64,000 bases of DNA from Elmis aenea (lineage: Eukaryota > Arthropoda > Insecta > Coleoptera > Elmidae): contig OX393576.1 in NCBI GenBank assembly GCA_947652605.1, positions 48,150,966 to 48,214,965 on the forward strand. The letters run 5' to 3'. The first letter of the stretch is position 1, and each line of letters starts with the position of its first letter. The notes beneath the pieces are model-generated. The model worked only from the letters and a program-made list of their open reading frames with translations, searched no databases and was not told the origin of the DNA. Both the position numbers and the translations under genes were made by a program. Positions 48,239-58,684 of the stretch are shown here, one piece after another.

Positions 48239-48725
48239 CCGGGTGTAAATGAAGTGTGGTATACCTTCTTTTTTCTTTAGTTTTGAATTTATTTAGATTA
48301 TTTAGATAAATGAAATTTTAGACATATAATATGTGCAAAAAAAAACAGTTTTTTTTTGAGCAGATGCACACAATTGTTTCACATCCGGTTTCTCCTGAAA
48401 TGACCACTAACTTTGTTATTTTAAATAGAACACCCTGTATGTTTTTAAATTTTTGGAAAGAGGAAGCGATTTTGGATAAAACTGCACTATTTTGGTTAAT
48501 TTTTGTAACCTCAAATAATTTTTGAAACAAAATTAATTTTTTATTAAGTGTGCCGTGACCTGCATAAATTCAATTTTATTATATCAACAATTATCCACAA
48601 AATGTTTTTGTAAATTTCAATTGACATTTAGGTTACTTTAATCGGCTTTGAAGGTTCCGGAATTGGTTTTTTGACAAAAAGTCAATTTTTTAAATGAAAC
48701 TATGGTGGTACAAGCGGTTATTTAA
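48239..48725 (+). mobile_element. Half copy of the CCGGGTG foldback family (as 45891)
   Basis: Starts TA-CCGGGTGTAAATGAAG and matches the left arm of 45891 in order (gacatataatatgtgc, tttcacatccggtttctcc, gtgccgtgacctgcataaat, ggttactttaatcggc). No right arm present. Confidence 0.75.
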
Positions 48726-49612
48726 ATGAAGCATCTTCTAACGAGTTCATCGATACCAATAAGTTGTTTTTTTATTAAGTCTGCTTCAAAAAGCCACTTT
48801 TAAAAATGTTTTATCCGAACGATTATTTCTGTTGGGCAAAATTACAAAACAAAAGATTGGAAGCAAATATACAGGGTGCACCACGACCCTGAGATTCTTC
48901 GATAGCTCCTTTATTAATGAAAATATCAAAAAATGTTTTATACAAATATTGTGCGAAACTATTTTCTACATAACATAAAATTATTTTCAAATATACAGGG
49001 TGTTTCGTTTGACCGGCACATATAAAAATTTAATTTTTTTAAATGGAACACTGTATATTTTTACATTTTTGGATTCTTCTTAAAATTTACTTTAAAAAAT
49101 GTATGAGGTTATATGGATCTTAAGTCAACCGTTTTCGTAAAATTTACATTTTTATGAAATTTTTGAGCAATACAACACTTTCAATTTTTTTTAACATTAA
49201 AGTTGTTTAAAATAGCGGTAAAATTTCGTTTAAAATTTAGATTGACAATAGATTAATTAACACTTTGCGCTAGCTACATTTTAAAAATATTATACGGGGT
49301 GTTTTTTACGCTTGGTCAAACTTGTGAAACTTTAAACATCGATAAGTCATTTTTCTTAAATGTAACACCCTGTATATTTTTACATTTTCTTGTAGAGAAT
49401 TTAATTGTCTTTCGAAATTATTAAGCATGTCCTATACCTAAAGTTAATATTTTTCGAGCTATCTCGATTTTTATTAGTATTACTAAGGCAATTAAAATAT
49501 TTTAAAGTCGGCCATGGACGTGTCGTAATTTTTCAAAGAATTTTTAAACAAAAGAATAAAAAGAGCTCCAACTTTAATTTTAGTCCAATAATGTACCCCT
49601 TTTCCCCGAAAT

Positions 49613-49740
49613 TTATGGTATAAATTGTTTAAAATTATATCCTTGTTCGTGTTCTACGCACAGCCGTAGATGTTGTCTCAAAGACTCTAGCACTCTTGAT
49701 AACATTTCGGGGGTTATACCATTAAAAGCAACACAGCAAG
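49613..49740 (-). pseudogene. Mariner/Tc1-superfamily transposase C-terminus (left arm copy)
   Basis: The minus frame reads VAFNGITPEMLSRVLESLRQ then HLRLCVEHEQGYNFKQFI, homologous residue for residue to the end of the plus-strand copy at 49917-50027 (FDGITPEML ... RLCVEQGQNLEQFI) but without its internal stop. Only about 42 codons are left. The junction with the opposed copy is at about 49740, so this arm was cut deeper into the gene than the other. Antisense to the plus copy beyond that point, hence no further coding. Confidence 0.75.
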
Positions 49741-49742
49741 TA

Positions 49743-50030
49743 ATGCAGTTGCCGAACACAGAATATCTTAATAGATGGATAGGACGAGGTAGACCAATCT
49801 CCTGGCCACCTAGGTCACCTGATCTTAACCCTATAGATTTATTTTTGTGGGGACCCATAAAACAGGTGTATCAAGACCCCCCAACAACTGCTGAAGATAT
49901 GCAGAACAGGATTCGTGTTGCTTTTGATGGTATAACCCCCGAAATGTTATAAAGGGAGCTAGAGTCTTTCAGACAAGGTCTACGGTTGTGCGTAGAACAA
50001 GGACAGAATCTTGAACAATTTATACGATAA
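49743..50030 (+). pseudogene. Mariner/Tc1-superfamily transposase C-terminus (right arm copy)
   Basis: The plus frame reads YLNRWIGRGRPISW, then PPRSPDLNPIDLFLWG, the region around the last catalytic acid of the DDE nuclease in mariner-type transposases. It continues VYQDPPTTAEDMQNRI and FDGITPEML, then an in-frame TAA at 49950-49952, then RELESFRQGLRLCVEQ to the natural stop at 50028-50030. About 95 codons remain of an expected roughly 340. Everything N-terminal, including the first two catalytic aspartates and the DNA-binding domain, is missing: upstream of 49743 the sequence turns into the opposed copy. The neighbouring arm supplies the 3' untranslated part and terminus. Confidence 0.8.
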
Positions 50031-51349
50031 ATTTCGGTAAAATGGGGTACATTTTTAGCCTAAAATTAAAGTTGCAGCTCTTTTTATTCTTTTGTTTAAA
50101 AATTCTTTGAAAAATTACGACTTACGTCCATGGCCCACTTTAAAATATTTTAATTGCCTTAGTAATACTAACAAAAATCGAGATAGCTCGAAAAATATTA
50201 ACTTTAGGTATAGGACATGCTTAATAATTTCGAAAGACAATTAAATTCTCTACACGAAAATGTAAAAATATACAGGGTGTTACATTTAAGAAAAATGACT
50301 TATCGATGTTTAAAGTTTCACAAGTTTGACCAAGCGTAAAAAACACCCTGTATAATATTTTTTAAATGTAGCTAGCGCAAAGTGTTAATTAATCTATTGT
50401 CAATCTAAATTTTAAACGAAATTTTATCGCTTTTTTAAATAACTTTAATGTAAAAAAAAAATTGAAAGTGCTGTATCGCTCAAAATTTTCACAAAAATGT
50501 AAATTTTACGAAAACGGTTGACTTAAGACCTATATAACCTTATACATTTTTTAAAGTAAATTTTAAGAAAAATCCAAAAATGTAAAAATATACAGAGTGT
50601 TCTATTTAAAAAAATTAAATTTTTATATGTGCCGGTCAAACGAAACACCCTGTATATTTGAAAATAATTTTAGGTTATGTAGAAAATAGGTTCGCACAAT
50701 ATTTGTATTAAACATTTTTTGATATTTTCATTAATAAAGAAGCTATCGAAGAATCTCAGGGTCGTGGTACACCCGGTATAGCTATTTTTACGTATGGAGT
50801 CGACTAAGGACATTTTATAATTTTTTTCAGGACTTTACCTTAGTAATCTATTAAGATTTTGCACTGCTGTGTTAAGAATTAAATTCTATTTAAAATGATG
50901 TCCCACATGACCCATGGTGATATTCGCAAAAATTTAAGATATCGGCACAACACAAAAACAAATGAATAAATACATGTCGCAGTTGTGTTAAAAGATGTTA
51001 CATTGTTTACAATATAAGCCTACCAACTCTCAGTATCCTAAGTTAAATGGTTTAGTACTTACAGTGGTGCGAATACCAAACTGGGACACCCGGTATAATT
51101 TTAGAATAACTATTTAAAAAAAATAAAGAATACTTTTGTTTTTGTTATGTTCTATATAATTATTACTAAAATAAATAAAATACGCACAACATATTTTACA
51201 ATTGAAATTGTTTGTTTATCCTATCTTACATGAAGTACGATTATTTTTGTATTTTCCAAAATTTAATTTTAATAGAATAACAGGGCGGCGAAAAGTAGGT
51301 TTGCACACAGGCGGCCAAGTAAGTACCCAGGAGCGACACTGATTGAGTG

Positions 51350-53677
51350 ACCTGATTTAGACTAAAAACTAGAAAAACCCAAATAAACTAAGTCTTGTTT
51401 ATAAAACAGCTAAACAGCTACAAGTTAGACACCAAATTATGCCATCATTTAGAAATGCACAATATTTGTTTTCGTTGTTAAAAAAAACAAAACAAATGAG
51501 GTACTCAAGGTAATAATGCTATCTGCCCCCTTATTCCGTAACTTTTAAACACCAGCGTAAACACCACGCGTTAGTGGTGACTTCCCAGTTCGGGTAGTTG
51601 ATATTCCGTTTCTTCTGAGGACCAAGGATGAACCCTAACCGTAAATGCTAGACGTAATTCGCGTGAAACCGGCTCGACAGCCGCGTTTAAGGCTAAAACC
51701 CTGTCATTTCGACTTGTTTACTCAATACTCAATAACATTTAATGATTGGGGGTGAAATGTTATATTTAAGTAAATTTTTGGAGTGTTGTATTTGTGTTGA
51801 ATTAAAAAAGAAACTATTTTTAACAATAATTAAGTGTGTTGGATATAAGTAAATTTAGGAACGAAGCGACGAAATGGCGCTTTGGTAAGTACAGTAAATC
51901 TTTTATTTTACAAATTGATATTAATTTTGTTACATTTTTAAATCCGTAATATTATATTGTGTTCATTCAACAAGTAAATAAATACCTCATGTAAACTAGT
52001 AATGTATATTATTCGCATGACAGTATATTGGTATTTTTACATTCTTTCAGAATGATGGCCCATCTAACACATATTTTATGGTGGAACGAAGAAAAGAATA
52101 AACGCAACATTAAGAAATATGCAAACGTAACTTGCGAGATGCACAAAATTATATCAAAATCAAGTTTTGTCATATCTTTGTGTATTATTCGCCAATTTTA
52201 ATTTCACAGTCCAGCTTAATATATAAATAACATGGTATATTTGTTTGTAACGTACATAGTGCAATAAATAAATGAAATCAACTAAACAAAATAGAATTAC
52301 TTTACCACATCACTGGCCGAATTTAAAAAATACCCACCCAAAGTGCTGACGACCATTGAAACAAAATTAATTCAGTAAACAAACTATAAAATAAGAAAAC
52401 TTAACAAAATCGTTGTGTAATATAAAAATAGGAACAAAACGCATCAAAACTTAAAACAAAAACTACCATAAATACTTTAATGTAAGACAGAGTGTACAAA
52501 GTTACATGGCGGTAATTTTTAAACAAATACGCGTTAAGCATATTTCAGTTGTGAACGTGCGCAGTAGGATTTTCTGTACTAACTTTCCTAAAATAGTAGA
52601 TACAGGTTTTAACTTGGGTAAACCCGCCGTGAGTTACCACCGGTGGGTTAGAGCATCGCTTTTCGTAGAAGTGGGTCATATTAACAAGGTAGTAATGAAC
52701 TTGCATTTCCGTTAAATCCAAAGTTAGAGAATCCAGCTGCTGGAATAGGTACTTGGTATAACGTAAATATTAAGAGGTCTATAAGTTGTATTTCAGGAAT
52801 ATATCGGTACTAATATAAGGTTGTTTGCTATTTGTAAAGCATAAAATAAAAAATTAATACAAAATGGGGTTTTTGTAATTTCTTTGGAACGAATGAATGT
52901 CAGTTTAAAAATATAGTTTTAATAATAACCCAACACATAAAGCCAGCATTATACTCAGCCGTAAATCAGAAATGTCCTGAATGACAATCCAATTACAGCA
53001 GGTGGACATCATAAAATTACTATGCAATAGTTTATAGCAACATAAATAATATTTATCTTTATGAATATTGGAAAATATATGGCAACTAATGTCGTAGCAT
53101 GTTACACGTGGGTAAATCATGCAGAGTTATCAAACAGGGTTTTTATTACACTGCAATATGCATTCACTACCAAATGGAATAATATAACAGCATATCACGC
53201 CATTACACTAACGCTAATATTTAATAATCTCCAGTAAAAAAGAATTAATCGTGGTAGGTCTGCGTTTAATTTAACAAACATGTGAAACTAAAAATCAATT
53301 TCTTAATAATCCTTTTTAGATATTTTTGCAAATTAGAGCTTAATGTTAAATGATTTTTTTAGGTTTGATTAAGCATAAATAATTTTGAATGCTACAAACA
53401 TTATCGTATTATATCGAAGTTTCTTTTGCGTTTTAATATAAATTTATCAATCATAATAATAGTTAAAATATTCAACAATAACACAAAATAAAACACTGCC
53501 ACTAAATCCAGAGTTCCTAGTATTTCATTGCCTAGTATGTTTTGGCGAAAACAGTTGAGGTATTTTCAAATTTTAATAAAATGTAGCATCAAATTCAACC
53601 AATTGTTTAAAAATAATAATCTTATTTCAAGGTTTGAAAATTTGATATTGAGTGTGTTTGCCCTCCCTAGATGCATC
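51350..53677. other. Gene-free AT-rich interval with a complex patch
   Basis: About 51540-51720 is GC-balanced and non-repetitive (accaccacgcgttagtgg, cgtgaaaccggctcgac). The rest is AT-rich; frames at 52506-52715 and 52905-53120 show no domain. Confidence 0.35.
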
Positions 53678-53681
53678 TTAA

Positions 53682-54277
53682 CCCTAGAAGCCCAATCTAC
53701 GTCATTTTGACGTACACTCCAACACATATTCGCGATCTCTTTCGCATGCTTGCTTAGATCGCCGTGACCATCCGAGCCAACTAGGTACATGCCCAGAGCT
53801 AACAGGAGACAGCAGTCTCGCTTTGATAAGTGCCGCCATTTTGTTGTTATCACAATGTTCACGTCGTTATGACGTATGTTTGGGCTTTGTTAACTTTTGC
53901 ACTTTTCGAATTTTCTGAATTATATTTGACTTAAGTGATTTATTTATGTTTGATAAGAGTTGATTAGTTTTTCATAAAAAAATATAAATAGTTGATTTTT
54001 GTAAACAATTTGTAGTATATAAGAAAAAATTACAAGGATCCCAGTTTTCGTGCCATTTTTTGTATGTTTAATTAAAGTGAACATTTCAGAGTTTAAATAA
54101 ACAATATTTTTTCTAAATTTCTGTTTTTTTATTTACATAAAAAGTATTTCACATAAACCATACAAAAAACTAGTATTTGCAGTAAAGTTTATTTAGATAG
54201 AGCTCTTTTATAATTGTACGTCGTTTTGACGTATGATTGGGCTTTATAGCCTCAAAAATATGATTGGGCTTCTAGGG
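53682..54277. mobile_element. piggyBac-type MITE
   Basis: TTAA target sites at 53678-53681 and 54278-54281. Ends CCCTAGAAGCCCAATC and its inverse, matching the piggyBac terminal style (TTAA-CCCTAGAA). Repeated palindromic words of the form TACGTCNTTNTGACGTA occur near both ends (about 53699-53715, 53861-53877 and 54219-54235). At 596 bp it has no transposase; the minus frame 53566-53862 spans its edge and is not a gene. Confidence 0.85.
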
Positions 54278-54639
54278 TTAAATAATTAACTGATAAAGGG
54301 CACCCGTGAACCAAAAAAAAATTGGAAACTTTCCTGTTTGATTATTATTGTAAATTGTAAATAATAAATATTTTATGCAACTTTTAGAACTAACTTCTAC
54401 GACTGTTCATTAATTCAGATAGCACATGTATATTAAAAAAAATCTGGTTTTGCTCATAGTTCACTTAAATGATTTTTTTAAGTTACATAATATTTGTTCC
54501 ATGAACTATCCCATGAACTATCAGGACAGCAGCGTTTGTGATAGCCACCGGATGATTAGTCGGCTATTCCGGCTATACTAGTTTGAGGACGGTCAAAACA
54601 GTACATGTATTAGGACAGAACTACGCTGGGATTATTACA

Positions 54640-54860
54640 CGCATGCGCTGTTTACAACTAACATGGCCTCTGCTAGCTATGCTCTCTCTTAAACCCATAT
54701 AGTACTGATTTCTTAAGTTGTTGACGCTTGCGGTGGGCAAATTTCTATGAACCCAAATACGTACAATGTCATATACAGTCAGGGATGTCGTTAAAGCGTT
54801 CCAGCAGCGACTTATACGTTTATTAGTCCATACTTGACGCATGTGCATAAACAAATTCAT
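54640..54860 (-). pseudogene. Tc1-like transposase C-terminal remnant
   Basis: The minus frame contains VRIWVHRNLPTASVNNL followed by MGLRESIASRGHVSC. This follows the usual end of Tc1 transposases (pattern W--LPQ--I-NLI-SM-RR---VI-ARGGHT-Y). About 75 codons remain and no catalytic residue is included. Nearby direct words acatgtattaggac (54602) and catgtattagtcc (54860) may be part of the old element. The call is by pattern only. Confidence 0.45.
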
Positions 54861-54899
54861 GTATTAGTCCATGAACTAGTAAATTATGGTGTGCTAGAC

Positions 54900-56282
54900 A
54901 AACCTATAATTAATACTTTTGTACAAACTTATTTGAACTCCAAGCTTGTGTACACGGATTGAACTTGTAATGCGGCCTCATACGTTTGAAATCGCTGGGC
55001 TATTCTGTGTTTACGTTGAATAAGACTAATGTGCTTAATTATATGCACTAATGTAAGTTATTTCTGTTAATCTAGCAAGCTTTTACAAAGTGCGTAGATA
55101 ATGTATTTGGTACTTAGTTAGGTTTGAAAGAGATATTTATCGAGTCTGACATAGCGCTATTAAACTTAATCTTAGTTGGAGGTTGAAAGACAGCAGTAAA
55201 TACTCGAAGTAATAAGTGTAGTTTACCTAGTAATTTGATGAAGCAGCATCGGGCGTTATCTCAATCACACAAACCTTCCTATTTACATGTTACAGTGTTG
55301 TTTTATTACAAAGTGAGGTTTCCGATAAGTGCATCGTAAATTTGAAACTAAAGGCGGTCGTTTTATAAGGCAGTCAATAAAATGGCGTTAATGCGAAAGC
55401 TTGGCTGATATCATTATTGCACACATGCCATGGGGTTGGGTGATGTGTGGTAAGTGGTGTGTTTACCCCAGGATTGCGTGTAGTGCCACGCATTCCTGAC
55501 CGACTTTGATGTTTCAATTCACGGACACTTGAAATCGATCAGATCTCACAATGTCGCAAAAACCAGCATTTATTATTTCATAAGGTATGATGAAAAAAAG
55601 TAGAATGTGTGAATATATGGTAACTTGTCGCTCCTTTGTGATCAGCATTCCGATTCAGATGATAACTATCCACTACTTTATCCAATTACAATTACTGACT
55701 TGAACTGCTCATAAATCTTTATAACGTCACTCATTAAATGCAGTGACAAACTTGTAGAATTTTCTTTAAGCTTAGATTCTGTAATTGACATCTGGAAAAG
55801 TTATCTAAAAGCATATAAAAAATTCTTAATAGCCTTAATCAACAATTGAAACAACAATTCTCGTGAACAATCCAATTAAAAGGTTTCAGATTTGTCGGAC
55901 TATTTACATTCGGCTAATTTTCATACACAAAAAACATCTTGATTTAATGTAGACTGGTAGTTGAAAAGTAAATTTAAAATACATGATACAAGCGAAGACC
56001 ACACAAAATTATAATGCCTAAGGTGAGCCTATACTAAATTTGAAAGCTGGCGTTAACAATAACTGATATTTGTGGAATTTTGATTTAAAAATGTAAATTA
56101 TTGGCAAATGATTATAGAATGACCAAAAGAAGTTAAATTAATGGTGCTGCAGGTTTATACAGCATATTATTTAAAAAAAAGTGAAGAAATAATTGAAGAG
56201 TAATCACATATATGGGTAATAAGCACATTCCTTATTGTTTTGCACGGTCTCATACTTATTTTTAAACACAGTAGGTAATTTG
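54900..56282. other. Gene-free interval with moderately complex sequence
   Basis: About 54940-55560 is less AT-rich than average and repeat-free, a weak candidate for conserved non-coding DNA. 55560-56282 is AT-rich with nothing recognised. Confidence 0.3.
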
Positions 56283-56290
56283 ATAACCAC

Positions 56291-57117
56291 TAGGGTTTCT
56301 CATATTTGACCATTTTGCTTGTCCCGGGATTCTGGGAAGAATCGGCCTTTGTCCCGGGATTTCCTGGGATACCGGGATGTAATAAATTATGTCAATATTT
56401 TTCAATAAATAACCCAAAAAAATAAGGGAGCGGTTTATTACTTAAAAACAACTCCAAGTCATATATGTAATACATTTTGCTCCATGATTATTACAAATAA
56501 TTCAATAATATTGGTGAGAGAAACATACATTTGGGAATTATAACCTTTCTATTGCAATTTCATATTTATGAATACAATAACATAATTTTTACAATGAATT
56601 TTTGTAATGGGATTTAAGAAAACAAAGGTGATCTGTGCTTCAGTCAATTAGTCTTTTTCTTAATTTATTAACAAAAAGTCCTGCTGCATAAAATGCTCTC
56701 TAAGTCTTTATTGATGTAGGTGAAATTGTCTTGAGAGCATCTAGCAGCAAAGAAACATCGTTAATATCAATAAAATTTCATTTATAAGCTATTTTGCTTC
56801 ACATTACCAGGGTACACAAAAATAAAACTGTAAAAGTATTTTGAGATATTAACTTTGTAATAGAGACCGGGCTTCTTTGCGCCATACTAAAAGAGAAAAA
56901 TTATTTTGAAGTTTTTTTATAATTTACTGTTAGTAAAGACATTTTAAGCATAAAATTCTGATACGTTATGATAGTATTACAAAGATCTTAGCACAAAATA
57001 AACGAAAACAACACTTTTTTTAAATCCCGGGAATTCCCGGGACAAAAAGCATTTCCCGGGAAATATAAAATAGCTTAAAATTGACCGGGATCCCGGGATC
57101 CCGGGAAAGAAACCCTA
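56291..57117. mobile_element. Internally deleted hAT transposon with CCCGGGA arrays
   Basis: The exact 8-bp duplication ataaccac lies at 56283-56290 and 57118-57125. Ends are TAGGGTTTCTCATATTTGACC and the inverse of TAGGGTTTCTTTCCCGGG. Subterminal arrays of TCCCGGGAT/CCCGGGA occur on both sides (about 56322-56378 and 57026-57107). It retains a remnant of the transposase C-terminus (56640-56769). Confidence 0.88.
56640..56769 (-). pseudogene. hAT transposase dimerisation-domain remnant
   Basis: The minus frame reads DINDVSLLLDALKTISPTS, a short stretch ending in a stop at the position usually E, then RAFYAAGLFVNKLRKRLID and a stop. This is the hAT C-terminal dimerisation signature (pattern L-TI-PTS---ERAFSAAGL-V-KLR-RL-D). 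About 43 codons remain, with one internal stop; the rest of the transposase has been deleted. It shows that the host element derives from a hAT with this C-terminus, and that the element's coding strand is minus. Confidence 0.8.
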
Positions 57118-57239
57118 ATAACCACGCTTGAAATGGTTAAGGTTAAGTAAGCTGTTCCTACGTTTTTTTTTTGTGAGTCGCTGTCATATCTTATTCGATA
57201 TACAAAAACTTTAATCACTAATAAATAACGCGAAAGGAG

Positions 57240-57600
57240 TTGTGTTCAGCAATAAAAAGGGACATGACTTCCTGCTAAAGCTCTTTTCGAAAAAACATTG
57301 CTGCTGTTAAAAAGACAATTGAAGTTGACAATAACCCATCTATAAGGTAACAAAGCAACAATTTAAAATTGGATTCACTTAAATCACCTGCATATAAAAA
57401 AAAGTTTTTCGTTCGTTTTGTGCCACATTAGCTCTCTGACCTTAAAAAAGCAAAGCGTGTAAGAATTTTTCATGAAACTTCCTTATTAATGGCGGACACC
57501 TAATGTTTTCCAAAATTGTGACGAGTGATGAAACTTACATTTTTCTATCCCCAAATTGCAAACGCAGATATTAAGCTTTTTTTTGCATTGTATATCAAAG
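57240..57600 (+). pseudogene. Mariner transposase N-terminal to first-catalytic-Asp remnant
   Basis: With several frameshifts the plus strand reads KKTIEVDNNPSIR (helix-turn-helix region), VPH then LSDLKKAKRVRIFHET (linker typical of mariner: LSD-QK-RRV---R-LL), and KIVTSDETYIFLSPNCKRR around the first catalytic aspartate (about 57523-57528; family pattern I-TGDE-WI). It stops at about 57590, after which the sequence no longer looks like transposase. Recognition is by pattern and many codons are damaged. Confidence 0.55.
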
Positions 57601-58070
57601 CTGTATAAACAATTTGAAAGATCTTGGGCGCGGCATAACTGCAAGTAATGACTCGATGAGGCTGCTACAAGTAGCCAAGCAGTGAGTCCAGGTATAATTA
57701 CAGCGCGCGGTTCACTTTATAGTTTGATTGATGGATTGCCATGTCACAAAGCAGGCTTTGTCTGAGCCGGTCTGGATACGAGATGAATTAACGTTGGCCA
57801 GTAATCAGGGCATCTGCACCCAACTCTCGTTCTAGCCATGTCTGACAGAAACGGTGTCGCTTAAAAACCGGACTCGTGTCATCACCAAAATAGGAAACAA
57901 TCATTCTTTTCATTAAACCATGGATAATTAAACGTCTGCTGCAATGCTTCAGCACAAAGACACACCTTGCTACTGGACATGAGGCCAGCACATTTCATTA
58001 TCGGCTTAATCATTGTATTTCGTTATCAAAAATTATAAGTTGTATTATAAGCTATGGCGTTTATCCACGA
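57601..58070. other. Complex sequence between mariner fragments
   Basis: GC-balanced and non-repetitive, with a 67-codon minus frame at 57788-57991 (…RHRFCQTWLERELGADAL…) whose composition is protein-like. I do not recognise it; a further decayed transposase or conserved non-coding DNA are both possible. Confidence 0.3.
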
Positions 58071-58079
58071 AAAACGTCA

Positions 58080-58380
58080 GTTATCGAAAACAGCTAATTT
58101 ATTATTAGTACACATATTCTTCCTGTTGGTGAAGTGTTAATGAACTGAATAGATTTTCATCACTTAAATAACATCTGGGGAGTGATGTATGCGACCAAAA
58201 ATCTCAACAGATTATGCATTTTTTGTAGGAAGTTTTGCGGTATATGGTCTTGCGTTATCTTGTAGCAGTATATATCCTCTTCTATTGAAAACTATGAATC
58301 GTTTATCCTCTAGAACTTGCTGCAGACAATCAAACTGATTACTGCACAATTCAACAATAGCCTGTTGTTTAGTACTGAGG
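58080..58380 (-). pseudogene. Mariner transposase C-terminal half (inverted fragment)
   Basis: The minus strand reads NQFDCLQQVLEDKRF, then GYILLQDNARPYTAKLPTKN, containing the mariner second catalytic block (pattern HQDNARPHTA). It continues after a stop with SVEIFGRIHHSPDVI, a stop, and KIYSVH, a stop, HFTNRKNM, the third catalytic block (pattern P-SPDLAPSDYHLF-SL). Three in-frame stops are visible. The fragment begins at about 58380 head-to-head with the plus-strand fragment that follows, so both C-termini point outward. Confidence 0.68.
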
Positions 58381-58384
58381 ATCT

Positions 58385-58640
58385 GAAGACAGATAATTTC
58401 TTAACCAATTATATTGAACAAGATAACGCAAGACCACAGAAATCTAATGACTTAAACTTAAATACAGGATGTTGCATGATCAAGGTTGGAGACTCTTGCC
58501 TATATTCTCCAGAGGGAATCCAAATAATTACAATCTATTCAGCTCATTGAAACATTAAATCCAAGAAGAAAATTTGTAAACCATGAAAATTAAAAGAAGG
58601 GCTAAAAAGCTTGGAAAGTCAAAACCTACATTTTACAATA
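58385..58640 (+). pseudogene. Mariner transposase C-terminal half (plus-strand fragment)
   Basis: The plus strand reads TNYIEQDNARPQKSNDLNLN (second catalytic block). A frameshift near 58480 leads to GWRLLPIFS and NPNNYNLFSSLKH. This corresponds to the third block (GW-VLPHPPYSPDLAPSDYHLFRSLQH), in which the last catalytic aspartate position is now Asn. It ends with KLGKSKPTFY, the usual mariner tail (pattern ESKP--FY). It diverges from the opposed copy at 58080-58380, so these are either two different insertions or one old inverted duplication. Confidence 0.65.
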
Positions 58641-58684
58641 TTTAAAAGCAAGAAAAATTGTAGACAAAGGTAAAAAGTAGTGTA

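Larger units (their letters stand above)
48872..50776. mobile_element. Mariner-type foldback made of two inverted transposon 3' ends
   Basis: Starts TA-CAGGGTGCACCACGACC and ends with the inverse of CCGGGTGTACCACGACC-TA. Arms of about 740 bp (48872-49612 and 50036-50776) are very similar. CAGGGTG-type words also recur inside each arm (about 49006, 49295, and reversed at 49366, with mirror positions in the right arm). The middle 420 bp carries two opposed remnants of the same transposase C-terminus (see the next two entries), both reading outward. So the whole element is a head-to-head joining of two 3' halves of one autonomous transposon. Confidence 0.85.
47832..51093. mobile_element. CCGGGTGTCCC foldback split by nested elements
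   Basis: The left end (ctgcctgtcccagtttgg) and the right end (inverse of ccgggtgtcccagtttgg) have TA flanks. Arms of about 290 bp match in inverse orientation (accatttaa, cacaacacaaaaa, catgggtc, gactccata) from 47832 to about 48128 and from about 50779 to 51093. The interior contains the half element at 48239 and the complete foldback at 48872-50776. The 136-codon minus frame at 47595-48005 is not supported as a gene. Confidence 0.75.
47400..51341. mobile_element. Probable outer hAT element holding several nested foldbacks
   Basis: Flanked by attaagtg (47392-47399) and attgagtg (51342-51349), a 7-of-8 target duplication. Ends are CAGGTCCTGTTTTGG and the inverse of CAGTGTCGCTCCTGGG, followed by GGCGGCC words on both sides (47444-47461 and about 51285-51317). 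Most of the interior is later insertions. Confidence 0.5.
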
